39,208 bases of DNA from Alteromonadaceae bacterium (GTDB taxonomy: Bacteria; Pseudomonadota; Gammaproteobacteria; Enterobacterales; Alteromonadaceae), in NCBI GenBank assembly GCA_013373625.1, contig JABXHM010000098.1, positions 1-39,208 on the forward strand, read 5' to 3'. A program made the position numbers and the translations under genes. Positions within the stretch are counted from its first letter, which is position 1; each line of letters starts with the position of its first letter. The notes beneath the pieces were generated by a model. The model did not search any database and had not been told where the DNA came from. It saw only the letters and a list, made by a program, of their open reading frames with translations. This document shows, one piece after another, positions 7,302-17,227 of this stretch.

Positions 7302-9623
7302 TCAGATTTTACAAGCACCGCCTGCACAATCGTCATCTTCTTCAACGACCACTTCCTGTGCTGTTGGTTTAGCCTGTGCTGCCTGCGTCGATTCGACAGG
7401 GGAGTCAGAGGCACCATCCCGGGTGTTATGGTAGTACAGGGTTTTTACACCAAGCTTATAGGCGGTAAGCAGATCCTTCAGCAATAAACGCATTGGCACT
7501 TTACCGTTCTCATACTTCGACGGGTTGTAGCTGGTATTGGCTGAGATAGTCTGGTCAACAAACTTCTGCATAATTCCGCATAACTGCAAATAACCATCGT
7601 TAGAGGGAATGTCCCACAGTAGTTCATACTGATCTTTAAGACGCTCGTATTCTGGAACCACTTGTTTCAGCACGCCATCTTTACTCGACTTAATACTGAT
7701 ATGGCCACGCGGCGGTTCAATGCCATTGGTGGCATTGGATATTTGTGAGGACGTTTCAGACGGCATCAGGGCAGATAACGTCGAGTTGCGCAATCCATGT
7801 TCAACGATGTCTTTACGCAGGCTTTCCCAATCAAGGTGTAATGGTTCATTGCAAACACTATCAAGATCTTTCTTGTAGGTATCAATGGGCAGTACGCCTT
7901 GTGAATACGTGGTCTCGTTAAATTTAGGACAGGCACCTTTTTCTTTCGCCAGATTGTTCGACGCTTTAAGCAAATGATACTGCATGGCTTCAAAGGTTTT
8001 ATGTACCAGACTGTTGGCACTGAAGTCTGAATACTTCACGCCGTTCTTCGCCAGATAGTAGGCAAAGTTAATAACACCAATACCCAGCGTACGACGACCC
8101 ATGGTGGCGTTGTAAGCAGCAGGTACCGGGTAATCCTGATAGTCTAACAGACTGTCCAGTGCGCGAACGGCCAGGTCAGACAGCTCTTCAAACTCATCGA
8201 CTGATTTAATAGCACCTAAGTTAAAGGCGGACAGTGTACATAGCGCAATTTCGCCATTTTCGTCGTTAACGTGCTCAAGTGGCTTGGTCGGTAAGGCAAT
8301 TTCGAGACACAGGTTGCTTTGACGAACCGGCGCAACTTTTGGATCGAACGGGCTGTGCGTATTACAGTGATCCACATTCTGCAAATAAATACGCCCTGTG
8401 CTGGCACGCTCCTGCATAAACAAGCTAAATAGCTCCATTGCTTTAATACGTTTCTTACGAATAGACTCATCCTGTTCATATTTAACGTATAACGTTTCAA
8501 ACTCAGCCTGATCGGCAAAGAATGCATCATATAAACCTGGCACGTCAGATGGACTAAACAATGTGATGTAGTCATCTTTCATCATGCGCTGGTACATCAG
8601 CTTATTAAACTGTACGCCATAGTCGAGATGACGCACGCGGTTTTCTTCCACACCACGGTTGTTTTTCAGTACCAGCAGCGATTCAACTTCCATATGCCAC
8701 AACGGATAGAACAAGGTTGCTGCGCCACCCCGAACACCGCCCTGAGAGCAGCTCTTCACCGCAGTCTGGAAGTATTTATAGAAAGGAATACAACCGGTGT
8801 GGAATGCCTCACCGCCGCGAATAGGGCTACCCAGCGCACGAATACGACCTGCGTTGACGCCGATACCGGCTCGCTGACTGACATACTTAACTATTGCACT
8901 GGCAGTCGCGTTAATTGAATCAAGGCTATCGCCGGTTTCAATCAGTACACAAGAGCTGAATTGACGGGTAGGGGTGCGCACGCCCGACATAATTGGCGTT
9001 GGCAATGACAGCTTAAACGTTGATGTCGCATCATAAAAACGACGCACATACTGCAAACGGGTCTCTTTCGGGTAGTTGGCAAACAAACAGGCGGCTACCA
9101 GAATGTACAGAAACTGTGCACTTTCGTAGATTTCGCCGGTTACCCGGTTTTGCACCAGATACTTACCTTCCAATTGTTTAACGGCGGCATAACTGAAGTT
9201 CATATCCCGCCAGTGATCAATATAGGTATCCATTTCGGCAAATTCTTCTGGCGTATAGTCTTCCAGCAGGTGAGTATCATATTTACCCATATCTACCATT
9301 CGCGCTACATGACTAAACAGTTTAGGTGGCTCAAACCGACCAAATGCTTTCTTACGTAAATGGAAAATAGCTAGACGTGCGGCTAAGTACTGGTAATCAG
9401 GCGCATCGGTAGAAATTAAATCAGCGGCTGATTTGATTAGCGTTTCATGGATCTCGGCGGTTTTGATACCGTCGTAGAACTGAATATGGGCTTTAATTTC
9501 TACTTGTGAAACCGAAACATTATGTAACCCTTCGGCGGCCCAGGTAATGACTTTATGGATTTTCTCAAGATCGATGGGCTCTTGTTCACCATTACGTTTG
9601 GTGACGGATAAATTGTTATTCAT
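7302..9623 (-). CDS. nrdA: Class Ia ribonucleoside-diphosphate reductase, alpha (catalytic) subunit
   Basis: Reduces NDPs to dNDPs. 773 residues from the ATG at 9623, which gives MNNNLSVTKRNG, in register with the E. coli start; the frame runs open to 9659 but those 12 extra residues are not family-like. The N-terminal ATP-cone (about residues 5-95) is the dATP/ATP overall-activity site. Active-site segments match E. coli: SSCVLIE (Cys225 equivalent), SNLCLEIALP (Asn437/Cys439/Glu441), ALCTLSAFN (Cys462) and TLYYHNTRDG (the Tyr730/731 radical-transfer pair). The C-terminus ends CAGGACKI, keeping the shuttle cysteine pair, preceded by a low-complexity Ala/Glu-rich linker longer than in E. coli. 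First gene of nrdA-nrdB-yfaE. Confidence 0.98.
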   Translation of the reverse strand: MNNNLSVTKRNGEQEPIDLEKIHKVITWAAEGLHNVSVSQVEIKAHIQFYDGIKTAEIHETLIKSAADLISTDAPDYQYLAARLAIFHLRKKAFGRFEPPKLFSHVARMVDMGKYDTHLLEDYTPEEFAEMDTYIDHWRDMNFSYAAVKQLEGKYLVQNRVTGEIYESAQFLYILVAACLFANYPKETRLQYVRRFYDATSTFKLSLPTPIMSGVRTPTRQFSSCVLIETGDSLDSINATASAIVKYVSQRAGIGVNAGRIRALGSPIRGGEAFHTGCIPFYKYFQTAVKSCSQGGVRGGAATLFYPLWHMEVESLLVLKNNRGVEENRVRHLDYGVQFNKLMYQRMMKDDYITLFSPSDVPGLYDAFFADQAEFETLYVKYEQDESIRKKRIKAMELFSLFMQERASTGRIYLQNVDHCNTHSPFDPKVAPVRQSNLCLEIALPTKPLEHVNDENGEIALCTLSAFNLGAIKSVDEFEELSDLAVRALDSLLDYQDYPVPAAYNATMGRRTLGIGVINFAYYLAKNGVKYSDFSANSLVHKTFEAMQYHLLKASNNLAKEKGACPKFNETTYSQGVLPIDTYKKDLDSVCNEPLHLDWESLRKDIVEHGLRNSTLSALMPSETSSQISNATNGIEPPRGHISIKSSKDGVLKQVVPEYERLKDQYELLWDIPSNDGYLQLCGIMQKFVDQTISANTSYNPSKYENGKVPMRLLLKDLLTAYKLGVKTLYYHNTRDGASDSPVESTQAAQAKPTAQEVVVEEDDDCAGGACKI

Positions 9624-10000
9624 TTTTAATGGCCGTTTGTCAGTTAGCGCTGGTTGCATAGCATGGTAATCATGCCAGTATCGTATTCAATAGTGTCTTG
9701 CAAATAGATCAACTGGCGATCGCTTTATGCCGTGATTGCTTTATTCGCCTGAGAGTTAGCTGATCAGTCGAATAATTAAACAAGACCGCTATCGGATAAA
9801 CACAAGATAGTGAGGTTTTTGGTTTAATGCAACCCAATATCTGGTGCTTAATTCACCGATCAAACAAACCCAGTGTGTAGGTTAGTATTGACTAACTGTT
9901 AACGGTTGAACTAAGCAATATTTGCCTGAATGCAAGCTGTTTTAATTATTTTTATGATCGCTTAAAACAATTTATTCAGATAACCGAGTGCTTATAAATT
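9624..10000 (-). promoter_or_regulatory. nrdA: Long untranslated leader/control region of nrdA
   Basis: About 380 nt with no credible ORF between the NrdR boxes and the nrdA ATG. It is AT-rich with several small inverted repeats, for example TTAGT / ACTAA at about 9882-9894. A nearer minus-strand promoter is possible around 9680-9702 (TTGCAA then ATAC/GATACT-like bases) but is not convincing. I saw no clear DnaA box (TTATNCACA). No known riboswitch was recognised. Confidence 0.45.
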
Positions 10001-10046
10001 TACGATATATGGTGCTACTTTATATACATGAGCACTATATATAGTG
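10001..10046 (-). promoter_or_regulatory. Pair of NrdR boxes upstream of nrdAB
   Basis: Box 1, CACTATATATAGTG (10033-10046), is a perfect palindrome matching the NrdR consensus acaCwAtATaTwGwgt. Box 2, TACGATATATGGTG (10001-10014), is a degenerate copy. Their centres are 32 bp apart, about three helical turns, which is the spacing known for NrdR box pairs. NrdR is the ATP/dATP-sensing repressor of ribonucleotide reductase genes. The boxes start 6 nt past the ubiG stop and point to control of nrdA-nrdB-yfaE. Confidence 0.88.
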
Positions 10047-10052
10047 TTTTGT

Positions 10053-10766
10053 TTATAATTTCTCACAATGCAATATATAGTTCACATCGAGATTACGCGT
10101 TGACAGTACAAACTGTTGGTTAAACGGATCAAAATGCAAGCCAGTGGCAGATCGCGTGATCAGATCTGCCTGATCCGCTGATCGGATCAATTCGGAGGGT
10201 TTAATAAATCGTTGATACTGGTGAGTGCCTTTGGGTACCCATTGCAACACGTATTCGGCTGCAACAATTCCCATCAGGTAAGACTTAAGATTACGATTCA
10301 ACGTAGAGAAGAATACCTGGCCACCCGGTTTTACTAATTGAGCACAACCGCGAATAACCGATTCCGGATCGGGTACGTGTTCGAGCATTTCCATGCAGGT
10401 AACCACGTCATACTGTCCGGGCTGTTCGTTCGCGAGTTGCTCAACGCTCACGCAGCGATAGTCTAAGCTAATGCCACTTTCCAGACTATGGAGCCGGGCA
10501 ATCTCCAATGACGCTTCAGCCATGTCGATGCCAGTGACTCTGGCGCCGCGGCCCGCCATGGATTCGGCCAGAATACCGCCACCACAACCTACATCGAGTA
10601 CTTGCTTATCAAATAAACCGCTACTGTGCTCTTCTATAAAGGCGAGGCGCAATGGGTTAATTGCATGGAGTGGTTTAAACTGTCCTTCCGGATCCCACCA
10701 ATGGGCGGCAATTTCGGAAAACTTATCGATTTCGGCTTGATCTACGTTGTTGTTCAATTCTGACAT
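10053..10766 (-). CDS. ubiG: Ubiquinone biosynthesis O-methyltransferase
   Basis: SAM-dependent methyltransferase that carries out both O-methylations of ubiquinone synthesis. 237 residues (E. coli 240). The N-terminus has the family pattern [23 protein letters not shown] motif I is VLDVGCGGG (56-64) and the acidic residue binding the SAM ribose is Asp81. It is divergent from gyrA, as in E. coli, and no terminator separates it from the downstream nrdA control region. Confidence 0.96.
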   Translation of the reverse strand: MSELNNNVDQAEIDKFSEIAAHWWDPEGQFKPLHAINPLRLAFIEEHSSGLFDKQVLDVGCGGGILAESMAGRGARVTGIDMAEASLEIARLHSLESGISLDYRCVSVEQLANEQPGQYDVVTCMEMLEHVPDPESVIRGCAQLVKPGGQVFFSTLNRNLKSYLMGIVAAEYVLQWVPKGTHQYQRFIKPSELIRSADQADLITRSATGLHFDPFNQQFVLSTRNLDVNYILHCEKL

Positions 10767-11054
10767 GGGTGAGTATTTACAGTGCGTGTAGTGAAAAACA
10801 CGAATACATTAACCCAAAATTAACGCCTGCACATCGCTTATTTACATCAATAATTAACAATAGTGCAAAATTTAAACGCTTAGCAGCCTCGCTATGAATG
10901 GGATGTATTAATCACTACATAATTGCTGATTTGGGTGGTAAACTCATTGATTAATTAGAAGACCCCAAATGTGTAATAGCCGGGTTGTGAAGTGCTGAAT
11001 GGCACTGAACGTGATGCTGTTACAACAAACCTATAATAAGGGACCAAGCAGTTT
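10767..11054. promoter_or_regulatory. Divergent ubiG/gyrA intergenic region
   Basis: 288 nt of AT-rich sequence without a credible gene. It must hold the promoters of both genes. Only translation signals are clear: AAGGGACC about 10 nt before the gyrA ATG. A TATAAT at 11032-11037 overlaps this ribosome site and lacks a -35, so I do not call it a promoter. Confidence 0.5.
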
Positions 11055-13730
11055 ATGACTGATAACGCCAAAGAAATTCTCCCCGTTAATATAGAGGAAG
11101 AGCTAAAAACGTCGTATCTGGATTATGCGATGAGCGTTATTGTCGGGCGTGCATTGCCTGACGTACGTGATGGTTTAAAACCAGTACACCGCCGTGTACT
11201 GTTTGCCATGAATGAGCTTAAGAACGACTTTAATAAACCTTATAAGAAGTCTGCACGTGTCGTGGGTGATGTTATTGGTAAATACCACCCCCATGGTGAT
11301 TCTGCCGTTTACGACACTATAGTCCGTATGGCACAGCCTTTCTCAATGCGCTACATGTTAGTAGACGGGCAGGGTAACTTTGGTTCTGTTGATGGTGACT
11401 CCGCGGCAGCAATGCGTTACACCGAAGTTCGCATGGCTAAAATTGCCCACGAACTGTTGGCTGACCTGGAAAAAGAAACCGTTGATTTTGTACCTAACTA
11501 TGATGGTACGGAATTTATACCTGAAGTACTGCCTACTAAAGTGCCAACGCTGTTAGTTAATGGCTCTTCAGGTATTGCGGTAGGTATGGCAACCAATATT
11601 CCGCCTCACAACCTCACAGAGATTGTTAACGGCTGTATTGCTCTGATTGATGAGCCGTCGTTAGACGTCGATCAGTTAATGGAATACATTCCCGGGCCAG
11701 ACTTCCCGACCGCCGCTTTAATCAGTGGACGCAAAGGTATCATCGATGCTTATCGCACTGGTCGCGGTAAAATCTACATGCGTGCCCGTGCCGAGATCGA
11801 AACCGAAGATAACGGTAAAGAAACCATTATTATCAACGAGATCCCGTATCAGGTTAACAAAGCACGCCTGATAGAAAAGATTGCTGAGTTGGTAAAAGAA
11901 AAACGCATTGAAGGTGTTTCAGCACTACGCGACGAGTCAGACAAAGACGGTATGCGTATTGTGGTTGAAGTAAAACGCAATGAGTCAGCCGAAGTATTGC
12001 TTAACCACCTTTATTCCAATACACAGTTACAAACTGTATTTGGTATCAATATGGTGGCATTGGATAATGGCCAGCCGAAGATCTTTAACTTAAAAGAAAT
12101 TCTGCAAGCCTTTATTCTGCATCGTCGTGAAGTCGTTACCCGTCGTACCGTCTTTGAACTGCGTAAAGCCCGCGAGCGTGCGCACATTCTTGAAGGCCTG
12201 GCAATAGCACTGGTGAATATTGATCCGGTGATCGAAGCAATAAAAGCCTCACCCAGCCCGTCTGAAGCAAAACAGGCATTAGTAGCGCAGGGGTGGGAGC
12301 TCGGTGATGTAGCAGAAATGCTCTCCCGTGCTGGCAACGATGCCGCTCGTCCGGACTGGTTAGAGCCAGAGTTTGGTATTCGCGATGGCAAATACTTCCT
12401 TACTGAGCAGCAGGCTCAGGCAATCCTTGATTTACGTCTCCATAAACTGACAGGACTTGAGCACGAGAAGATTCTAGACGAATACAAATCGTTGCTGGAA
12501 TTCATTGCTGAGTTACTGCATATATTAGGCAGTCCTGAGCGCTTAATGGAAGTGATTCGTGAAGAGCTTGAAAAAGTACGCGATGAGTTTGGCGACGAGC
12601 GTCGTACTGAAATCACCGCTGCCAGCCACGATATTGACTTAGAAGATCTGATTGAACGTGAAGACGTGGTTGTGACCCTGTCACGTGAAGGCTACGTGAA
12701 ATATCAGAAACTGACCGAATATGAAGCGCAGCGTCGCGGTGGTAAAGGCAAGTCAGCCACAAAAATGAAAGATGAAGACTTTATTGAGCGGTTATTGGTT
12801 GCAAACACCCATGACCATATCTTGTGTTTCTCGACGCGTGGCCGTTTGTATTGGCTAAAAGTCTATCAGTTACCATTGGCCAGCCGTAATGCCCGTGGTC
12901 GACCAATTGTAAATATTCTGCCACTTGAAGAAGGCGAACGCATTACTGCGATTCTGCCGATCAAAGAGTTTGAAGAAGATAAGTTCGTACTGATGGCTAC
13001 TGCCAATGGCGTAGTGAAGAAAACCAGCCTGACCATGTATTCACGTCCACGTAGCAGCGGTATCATTGCCGTTAACCTGAACGAGGGTGACGAACTGATT
13101 GGCGTGGCAATAACCCACGGTGACGATGACATTATGCTGTTCTCAGATGCCGGTAAAGTGGTACGCTTTAACGAGAAACTGCGTGATTCTGAAACCGGTG
13201 AAGTCAAACGCGATCCGGAAACCGGCGAAGAGTTATTAGCACTGCGTCCAATGGGCCGCACTGCGACCGGAGTTCGCGGTATCAAGATGCCAGATGAACA
13301 AAAAGTAGTATCGTTAATTGTACCGCGAGGTGATGGTGCAATTCTTACCGCTACAGAAAACGGTTATGGTAAGCGCACGCCACTGGAAGATTACCCGGCC
13401 AAGAGCCGTGCTACCCAGGGCGTCGTCTCTATAAAAGTATCAGATCGTAACGGTAAAGTAGTGGGTGCCGTACAGGTCGATGAAAATGACGAAATTATGC
13501 TGATCAGCGATATGGGCACCCTGGTGCGTACCCGCGTCAGCGAAGTGTCAACCGTAGGCCGGAATACCCAGGGCGTTAGACTGATCCGTACCGGTGAAAA
13601 CGAACACCTTGTGGCACTGCAACGCATTGAAGAAGTCGAAGAGATTGCTTTAATCGAAGCAGAAGAAGGTGAAACGGTTTCTACAAACGCCGCACAAGAC
13701 GGCGACGATGAGCCCGCGACAGACGAATAA
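11055..13730 (+). CDS. gyrA: DNA gyrase subunit A
   Basis: Breakage-reunion subunit of gyrase, which introduces negative supercoils. 891 residues. The catalytic tyrosine is Tyr122 in AAAMRYTE. The quinolone-resistance region is wild type, with Ser83 and Asp87 in [11 protein letters not shown], so no target-site resistance is predicted. The C-terminal DNA-wrapping domain begins with the GyrA box QRRGGKG, and its later blades are visible as repeated GxGxKRTPL-type units. The protein ends in an acidic tail, as in other gammaproteobacterial GyrA. An acidic insertion with a twice-repeated ETGE motif lies near residues 715-728. Followed by its own terminator. Confidence 0.98.
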   Translation: MTDNAKEILPVNIEEELKTSYLDYAMSVIVGRALPDVRDGLKPVHRRVLFAMNELKNDFNKPYKKSARVVGDVIGKYHPHGDSAVYDTIVRMAQPFSMRYMLVDGQGNFGSVDGDSAAAMRYTEVRMAKIAHELLADLEKETVDFVPNYDGTEFIPEVLPTKVPTLLVNGSSGIAVGMATNIPPHNLTEIVNGCIALIDEPSLDVDQLMEYIPGPDFPTAALISGRKGIIDAYRTGRGKIYMRARAEIETEDNGKETIIINEIPYQVNKARLIEKIAELVKEKRIEGVSALRDESDKDGMRIVVEVKRNESAEVLLNHLYSNTQLQTVFGINMVALDNGQPKIFNLKEILQAFILHRREVVTRRTVFELRKARERAHILEGLAIALVNIDPVIEAIKASPSPSEAKQALVAQGWELGDVAEMLSRAGNDAARPDWLEPEFGIRDGKYFLTEQQAQAILDLRLHKLTGLEHEKILDEYKSLLEFIAELLHILGSPERLMEVIREELEKVRDEFGDERRTEITAASHDIDLEDLIEREDVVVTLSREGYVKYQKLTEYEAQRRGGKGKSATKMKDEDFIERLLVANTHDHILCFSTRGRLYWLKVYQLPLASRNARGRPIVNILPLEEGERITAILPIKEFEEDKFVLMATANGVVKKTSLTMYSRPRSSGIIAVNLNEGDELIGVAITHGDDDIMLFSDAGKVVRFNEKLRDSETGEVKRDPETGEELLALRPMGRTATGVRGIKMPDEQKVVSLIVPRGDGAILTATENGYGKRTPLEDYPAKSRATQGVVSIKVSDRNGKVVGAVQVDENDEIMLISDMGTLVRTRVSEVSTVGRNTQGVRLIRTGENEHLVALQRIEEVEEIALIEAEEGETVSTNAAQDGDDEPATDE

Positions 13731-13758
13731 TCCTGCGAGAAAGGATAATACAAGCAGA

Positions 13759-13790
13759 ACAAGCGGCCCCGATAGCCGCTTGTTTTTTTT
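13759..13790 (+). terminator. Intrinsic terminator after gyrA
   Basis: ACAAGCGGC (13759-13767), a 7-nt loop, GCCGCTTGT (13775-13783) and a run of T. A strong stem 28 nt past the stop codon. Confidence 0.9.
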
Positions 13791-13886
13791 AGTGTGTTAA
13801 AGGGATAATGTTGTTTTTAATGCATTTGATTTAATCAGCAAATGCCGCCAACGCATTAACTCTTCCTAACAGTATTGAAGAAGCTC

Positions 13887-14972
13887 ATGAAAAACGTATT
13901 CAATTTTAGTGCGGGACCAGCAATGTTGCCAGCTGCAGTAATGGCACAGGCACAGCAGGAATTTGTTAACTGGGGTGACAGTGGTTGTTCGATAATGGAA
14001 GTCAGCCACCGTGGTGCTGATTTTATCGAAATTGCTGCGCAGGCCGAGCAGGATCTGCGCGACCTCATGCAAGTACCGGATAATTATAAAGTGTTGTTTT
14101 TGCAAGGTGGTGGTCGCGGCCAGTTTGCTGCTGTGCCGCTCAATATCTCTGCCGAGAATGACACCTCACTACACCTGGTCAGTGGTTCGTGGTCACGTGG
14201 CGCGGTAGATGAGGCCGCCAAATACAATAATGCCAAGGTGATTGGTGAAGTCGTTGAACATAACGGCTTACAGTATGTGCCTAAACCTGCGGCTGCAGAC
14301 ATTGACCAAAGCGCGGCGTATTTACATTTCTGCCCGAATGAAACCGTTGATGGTATTGCTTACAACTGGCTACCAGAGGCGGGCAAAGTGCCCTTGGTTG
14401 CAGATATGTCTTCTACCATAATGTCTGGCCCTGTAGACGTAAGTAAATACGGTGTTATTTACGCCGGTGCTCAGAAGAATATTGGCCCTTCAGGTTTATC
14501 TGTCGTGATTGTCAGAGACGATCTGGTGGGTCGGGCTCGTCAAAGTACGCCTTCTATTCTTGATTACGAGCTCATGGCCAAAAACGACTCCATGTATAAC
14601 ACGCCACCGACATTTTCCTGGTATCTGGCAGGCCTGGTATTTAAGTGGTTAAAGGCGCAGGGTGGTGTCGAAACAATGGCCAGCCTGAATAAACACAAAG
14701 CTGATACACTTTACGCCGCTATCGATAGTTCATCGTTTTATCGCAATAATGTGCATCCGGATAACCGTTCAATTATGAATGTGCCGTTTCATTTAGCTGA
14801 TCCTGCGCTGGATAAACTGTTTTTAGAAAAATCAAAAGCCGCTGGTTTACTTGCACTGAAAGGTCATCGCTCGGTAGGGGGGATGCGCGCAAGCATTTAT
14901 AATGCAATGCCAATAGAAGGTGTTGAAGCACTGGTCAGCTTTATGCGTGAATTCGAGGAGCACCACGGATGA
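13887..14972 (+). CDS. serC: Phosphoserine aminotransferase
   Basis: PLP enzyme converting 3-phosphohydroxypyruvate to phosphoserine (serine synthesis) and the corresponding step of pyridoxine synthesis. 361 residues (E. coli 362). I use the ATG at 13887, giving [15 protein letters not shown], which aligns with family N-termini; an in-frame TTG at 13875 would add four residues. PLP phosphate-binding region GGGRGQF is at 74-80 and the Schiff-base lysine is Lys197 in [10 protein letters not shown]. The stop overlaps the aroA start by 4 nt (ATGA), so the two are translationally coupled, as in E. coli. Confidence 0.97.
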   Translation: MKNVFNFSAGPAMLPAAVMAQAQQEFVNWGDSGCSIMEVSHRGADFIEIAAQAEQDLRDLMQVPDNYKVLFLQGGGRGQFAAVPLNISAENDTSLHLVSGSWSRGAVDEAAKYNNAKVIGEVVEHNGLQYVPKPAAADIDQSAAYLHFCPNETVDGIAYNWLPEAGKVPLVADMSSTIMSGPVDVSKYGVIYAGAQKNIGPSGLSVVIVRDDLVGRARQSTPSILDYELMAKNDSMYNTPPTFSWYLAGLVFKWLKAQGGVETMASLNKHKADTLYAAIDSSSFYRNNVHPDNRSIMNVPFHLADPALDKLFLEKSKAAGLLALKGHRSVGGMRASIYNAMPIEGVEALVSFMREFEEHHG

Positions 14973-16258
14973 GTGTTGAGCAATTAACATTACAGCCGGT
15001 CATAAAAATTGATGGTACAGTGAATGTACCGGGCTCTAAAAGCTTATCCAACCGGGCATTGCTTTTGGCGGCGCTGGCTAAAGGCGACACAACCCTGACC
15101 AATTTGCTCGACAGTGATGATATCCGCCATATGCTCGATTCACTCAAGTTATTAGGCGTTGACTACGTGCTGAGTGAATCAAAAACGGAGTGTACGGTAA
15201 CCGGCTTAGGCGGCGCATTTAACAGTGCAACGGCACTTGAGTTGTTCTTAGGTAATGCCGGTACAGCCATGCGGCCACTTTGTGCAGCACTGGCAGCATC
15301 AAACGTGACCGTTGAGTTAACTGGCGAGCCACGTATGGAAGAGCGACCGATTGGCGATTTAGTTGATGCGCTGCAAGAAGCGGGGGCCAATATTGAATAC
15401 CTCAAAAACCCGGGTTATCCGCCCCTTAAGATAATTGGTAGTCAATTGAAGGGCGGGCATTTGACGGTGGACGGGAGTGTTTCAAGTCAGTTTTTAACCG
15501 CTCTGTTAATGGCTGCCCCTTTATTTTCTGACGATACGACAATCAGTATTAAAGGTGAGCTGGTTTCCAAACCCTACATTGACATCACTCTGGAGACCAT
15601 GGCCAAATTTGGCGTTACGGTGCAGAATAATGATTATCAGACTTTTGTCATTAAAGCCGGACAGCACTATACAGCGCCCGCAACATTTATGGTTGAAGGC
15701 GATGCGTCGTCGGCATCTTACTTTCTGGCCGCAGGCGCTATTAAAGGCGGCACGGTAAAAGTCACTGGTATTGGCAAGCAAAGCATACAGGGTGATATCC
15801 GTTTTGCCGACGTACTGGAAGCCATGGGAGCAAAAGTTGAATGGTTTGATGATTGTGTGGTGGTTCATGGTGCGCCGCTTAAAGGCGTAGATATGGACAT
15901 GAACCATATTCCTGATGCAGCGATGACCATTGCTACAACGGCACTGTTTGCTGAGGGCGAAACCTGTATTCGCAATATTTATAACTGGCGAGTAAAAGAA
16001 ACTGACCGCTTGTTTGCGATGGCAACGGAGCTACGAAAGTTAGGCGTTGAGGTAGAAGAGGGGCATGATTTTATTCGGGTGACGCCTGCAGCAACCCTTA
16101 AACATGCCGCGATTGATACTTACAATGATCACCGCATTGCCATGTGTTTTTCTTTGGTTGCGCTAAGTGATACACCTGTAACGATTAATGATCCTGCCTG
16201 TACTGCGAAAACCTTTCCGGATTATTTTTCGCGGTTTGCCACAATCTGTCACCGATAA
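14969..16258 (+). CDS. aroA: 3-phosphoshikimate 1-carboxyvinyltransferase (EPSP synthase)
   Basis: Transfers the enolpyruvyl group of PEP to shikimate-3-phosphate in the chorismate pathway. 429 residues, normal length. Substrate-binding N-terminal motif [16 protein letters not shown] has Lys24. The PEP/glyphosate loop reads [10 protein letters not shown] (94-103) with the conserved Gly98, Thr99 and Pro103, that is, the class I form without the substitutions linked to glyphosate tolerance. Also visible are [13 protein letters not shown] and the RVKETDRL motif. Coupled to serC by a 4-nt overlap. Confidence 0.97.
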   Translation: MSVEQLTLQPVIKIDGTVNVPGSKSLSNRALLLAALAKGDTTLTNLLDSDDIRHMLDSLKLLGVDYVLSESKTECTVTGLGGAFNSATALELFLGNAGTAMRPLCAALAASNVTVELTGEPRMEERPIGDLVDALQEAGANIEYLKNPGYPPLKIIGSQLKGGHLTVDGSVSSQFLTALLMAAPLFSDDTTISIKGELVSKPYIDITLETMAKFGVTVQNNDYQTFVIKAGQHYTAPATFMVEGDASSASYFLAAGAIKGGTVKVTGIGKQSIQGDIRFADVLEAMGAKVEWFDDCVVVHGAPLKGVDMDMNHIPDAAMTIATTALFAEGETCIRNIYNWRVKETDRLFAMATELRKLGVEVEEGHDFIRVTPAATLKHAAIDTYNDHRIAMCFSLVALSDTPVTINDPACTAKTFPDYFSRFATICHR

Positions 16259-16285
16259 GTCAGATTCGCGGTATACAATCTTGAA

Positions 16286-16306
16286 CCGCTGGCGGCCAGC
16301 CAGCGG
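16286..16306 (+). terminator. GC-rich hairpin after aroA, possible weak terminator
   Basis: CCGCTGGC (16286-16293), a 5-nt loop and GCCAGCGG (16299-16306), a perfect 8-bp stem 28 nt after aroA. Only a short, broken T-rich stretch follows, so termination would be weak or Rho-assisted. Confidence 0.5.
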
Positions 16307-16358
16307 CGATTGTTTACATACTTCAGTATTAAGCCCTTTTATTTATTGACGTGTAGCA

Positions 16359-16386
16359 TTGCCTATTTGGTTTACACGCGTATAAT
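16359..16386 (+). promoter_or_regulatory. Probable sigma-70 promoter for cmk
   Basis: A perfect -10 TATAAT (16381-16386) with TTGCCT (16359-16364) 16 bp upstream, placing the transcript start about 45 nt before the cmk ATG. Confidence 0.55.
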
Positions 16387-16437
16387 TGCGCCCGATTTCG
16401 AGTCTTATTAACAAATTTTTAAATAACTGGAGCAGGT

Positions 16438-17109
16438 ATGCATCCAACACCCGTTATAACGGTAGACGGCCCAAGTGGTGCTGGGAAAGGAACCCTGAGT
16501 GCACTCATCGCTGAAAAGCTGGGTTGGCACCTTTTAGACAGTGGCGCTATTTATCGCGTGCTGGCCGTAGCCGCCATGCATCATGATTTGCCCGTCGATG
16601 ATGAAGCCTCAATTGTGCCATTGGCCTCAGGTTTAGATGTGAGTTTTGAAACGAATATCGATAGCCGCCGAGTGGTTCTGGAAGGTGAAGACGTTACAGA
16701 CGATATCCGTACAGAAGAAGTCGGAGCCGCCGCGTCACAAATCGCGTCACTGGCGCGTGTACGCGAGGCGTTATTACGCCGCCAGCGAGCATTTCAGCAG
16801 TCGCCAGGCCTGATTGCCGACGGACGTGACATGGGAACTGTCGTGTTTCCTGATGCCAATATTAAATTATTCCTTACCGCCAGCGCTGAAGCCCGTGCAG
16901 AACGGCGCTACAGGCAGTTGAAAGATAAAGGTTTGGATGTTAATATTGCGCGCCTTTTAACCGATATCAAGGCTCGGGACGACCGCGATGCAAATCGTTC
17001 AGTCGCACCATTGGTACCGGCAGAAGACGCGGTAATGATCGACTCAACAGATTTGGATATTAACCAAGTCTTTGATAGTGCAATGGAAATCATCAACTCC
17101 AGGTTATAA
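16438..17109 (+). CDS. cmk: Cytidylate kinase
   Basis: Phosphorylates CMP and dCMP with ATP. 223 residues, close to E. coli Cmk (227). P-loop GPSGAGKGT occupies residues 11-19, followed by the nucleotide-recognition segment LLDSGAIYR. Further family motifs are [12 protein letters not shown] and the lid region RYRQLKDKG. Start ATG 16438 has GGAGCAGGT just upstream. It precedes rpsA by 118 nt, the usual order in gammaproteobacteria. Confidence 0.97.
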   Translation: MHPTPVITVDGPSGAGKGTLSALIAEKLGWHLLDSGAIYRVLAVAAMHHDLPVDDEASIVPLASGLDVSFETNIDSRRVVLEGEDVTDDIRTEEVGAAASQIASLARVREALLRRQRAFQQSPGLIADGRDMGTVVFPDANIKLFLTASAEARAERRYRQLKDKGLDVNIARLLTDIKARDDRDANRSVAPLVPAEDAVMIDSTDLDINQVFDSAMEIINSRL

Positions 17110-17227
17110 ACCCGGAAGCGTTTTTACCATCGCAAACGTTGTCACAGGATGTAACAACTCTGTTTAATAACCCCACGTTATCCGGATTGAAATGTGGATG
17201 TCAACTTAAATTATTTAACTGAATCAT
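17110..17227 (+). promoter_or_regulatory. rpsA leader without a clear Shine-Dalgarno; candidate promoter TTGTCA-18-TTTAAT
   Basis: The 118-nt leader has a promoter-like pair TTGTCA (17139-17144) and TTTAAT (17163-17168). The bases before the rpsA ATG (ATTTAACTGAATCAT) contain no convincing Shine-Dalgarno. In E. coli the rpsA start region also lacks a strong ribosome site and folds into hairpins that S1 itself recognises for autogenous control; the same arrangement is plausible here. The promoter call is weak. Confidence 0.45.

Noticed and set aside
9624..9659. Upstream extension of nrdA to an ATG at 9659
   Set aside because: The 12 added residues do not resemble NrdA N-termini, while ATG 9623 aligns with the E. 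coli start.
11032..11037. TATAAT just before gyrA
   Set aside because: It lies 18 nt from the start codon, next to the ribosome site, and has no -35 at a proper distance.
11289..11330. Possible quinolone-resistance substitutions in gyrA
   Set aside because: Ser83 and Asp87 are both the wild-type residues.
12011..12391. Serine/arginine-rich minus-strand frames inside gyrA
   Set aside because: Antisense frames of a strongly codon-biased gene with low-complexity composition and no translation signals.
13190..13235. Repeated codons for ETGE within gyrA
   Set aside because: A small in-frame acidic repeat in a surface insertion of the GyrA C-terminal domain, not a separate element.
15521..15907. 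128-residue minus-strand frame inside aroA
   Set aside because: A shadow of a well-supported gene; it has no family features.
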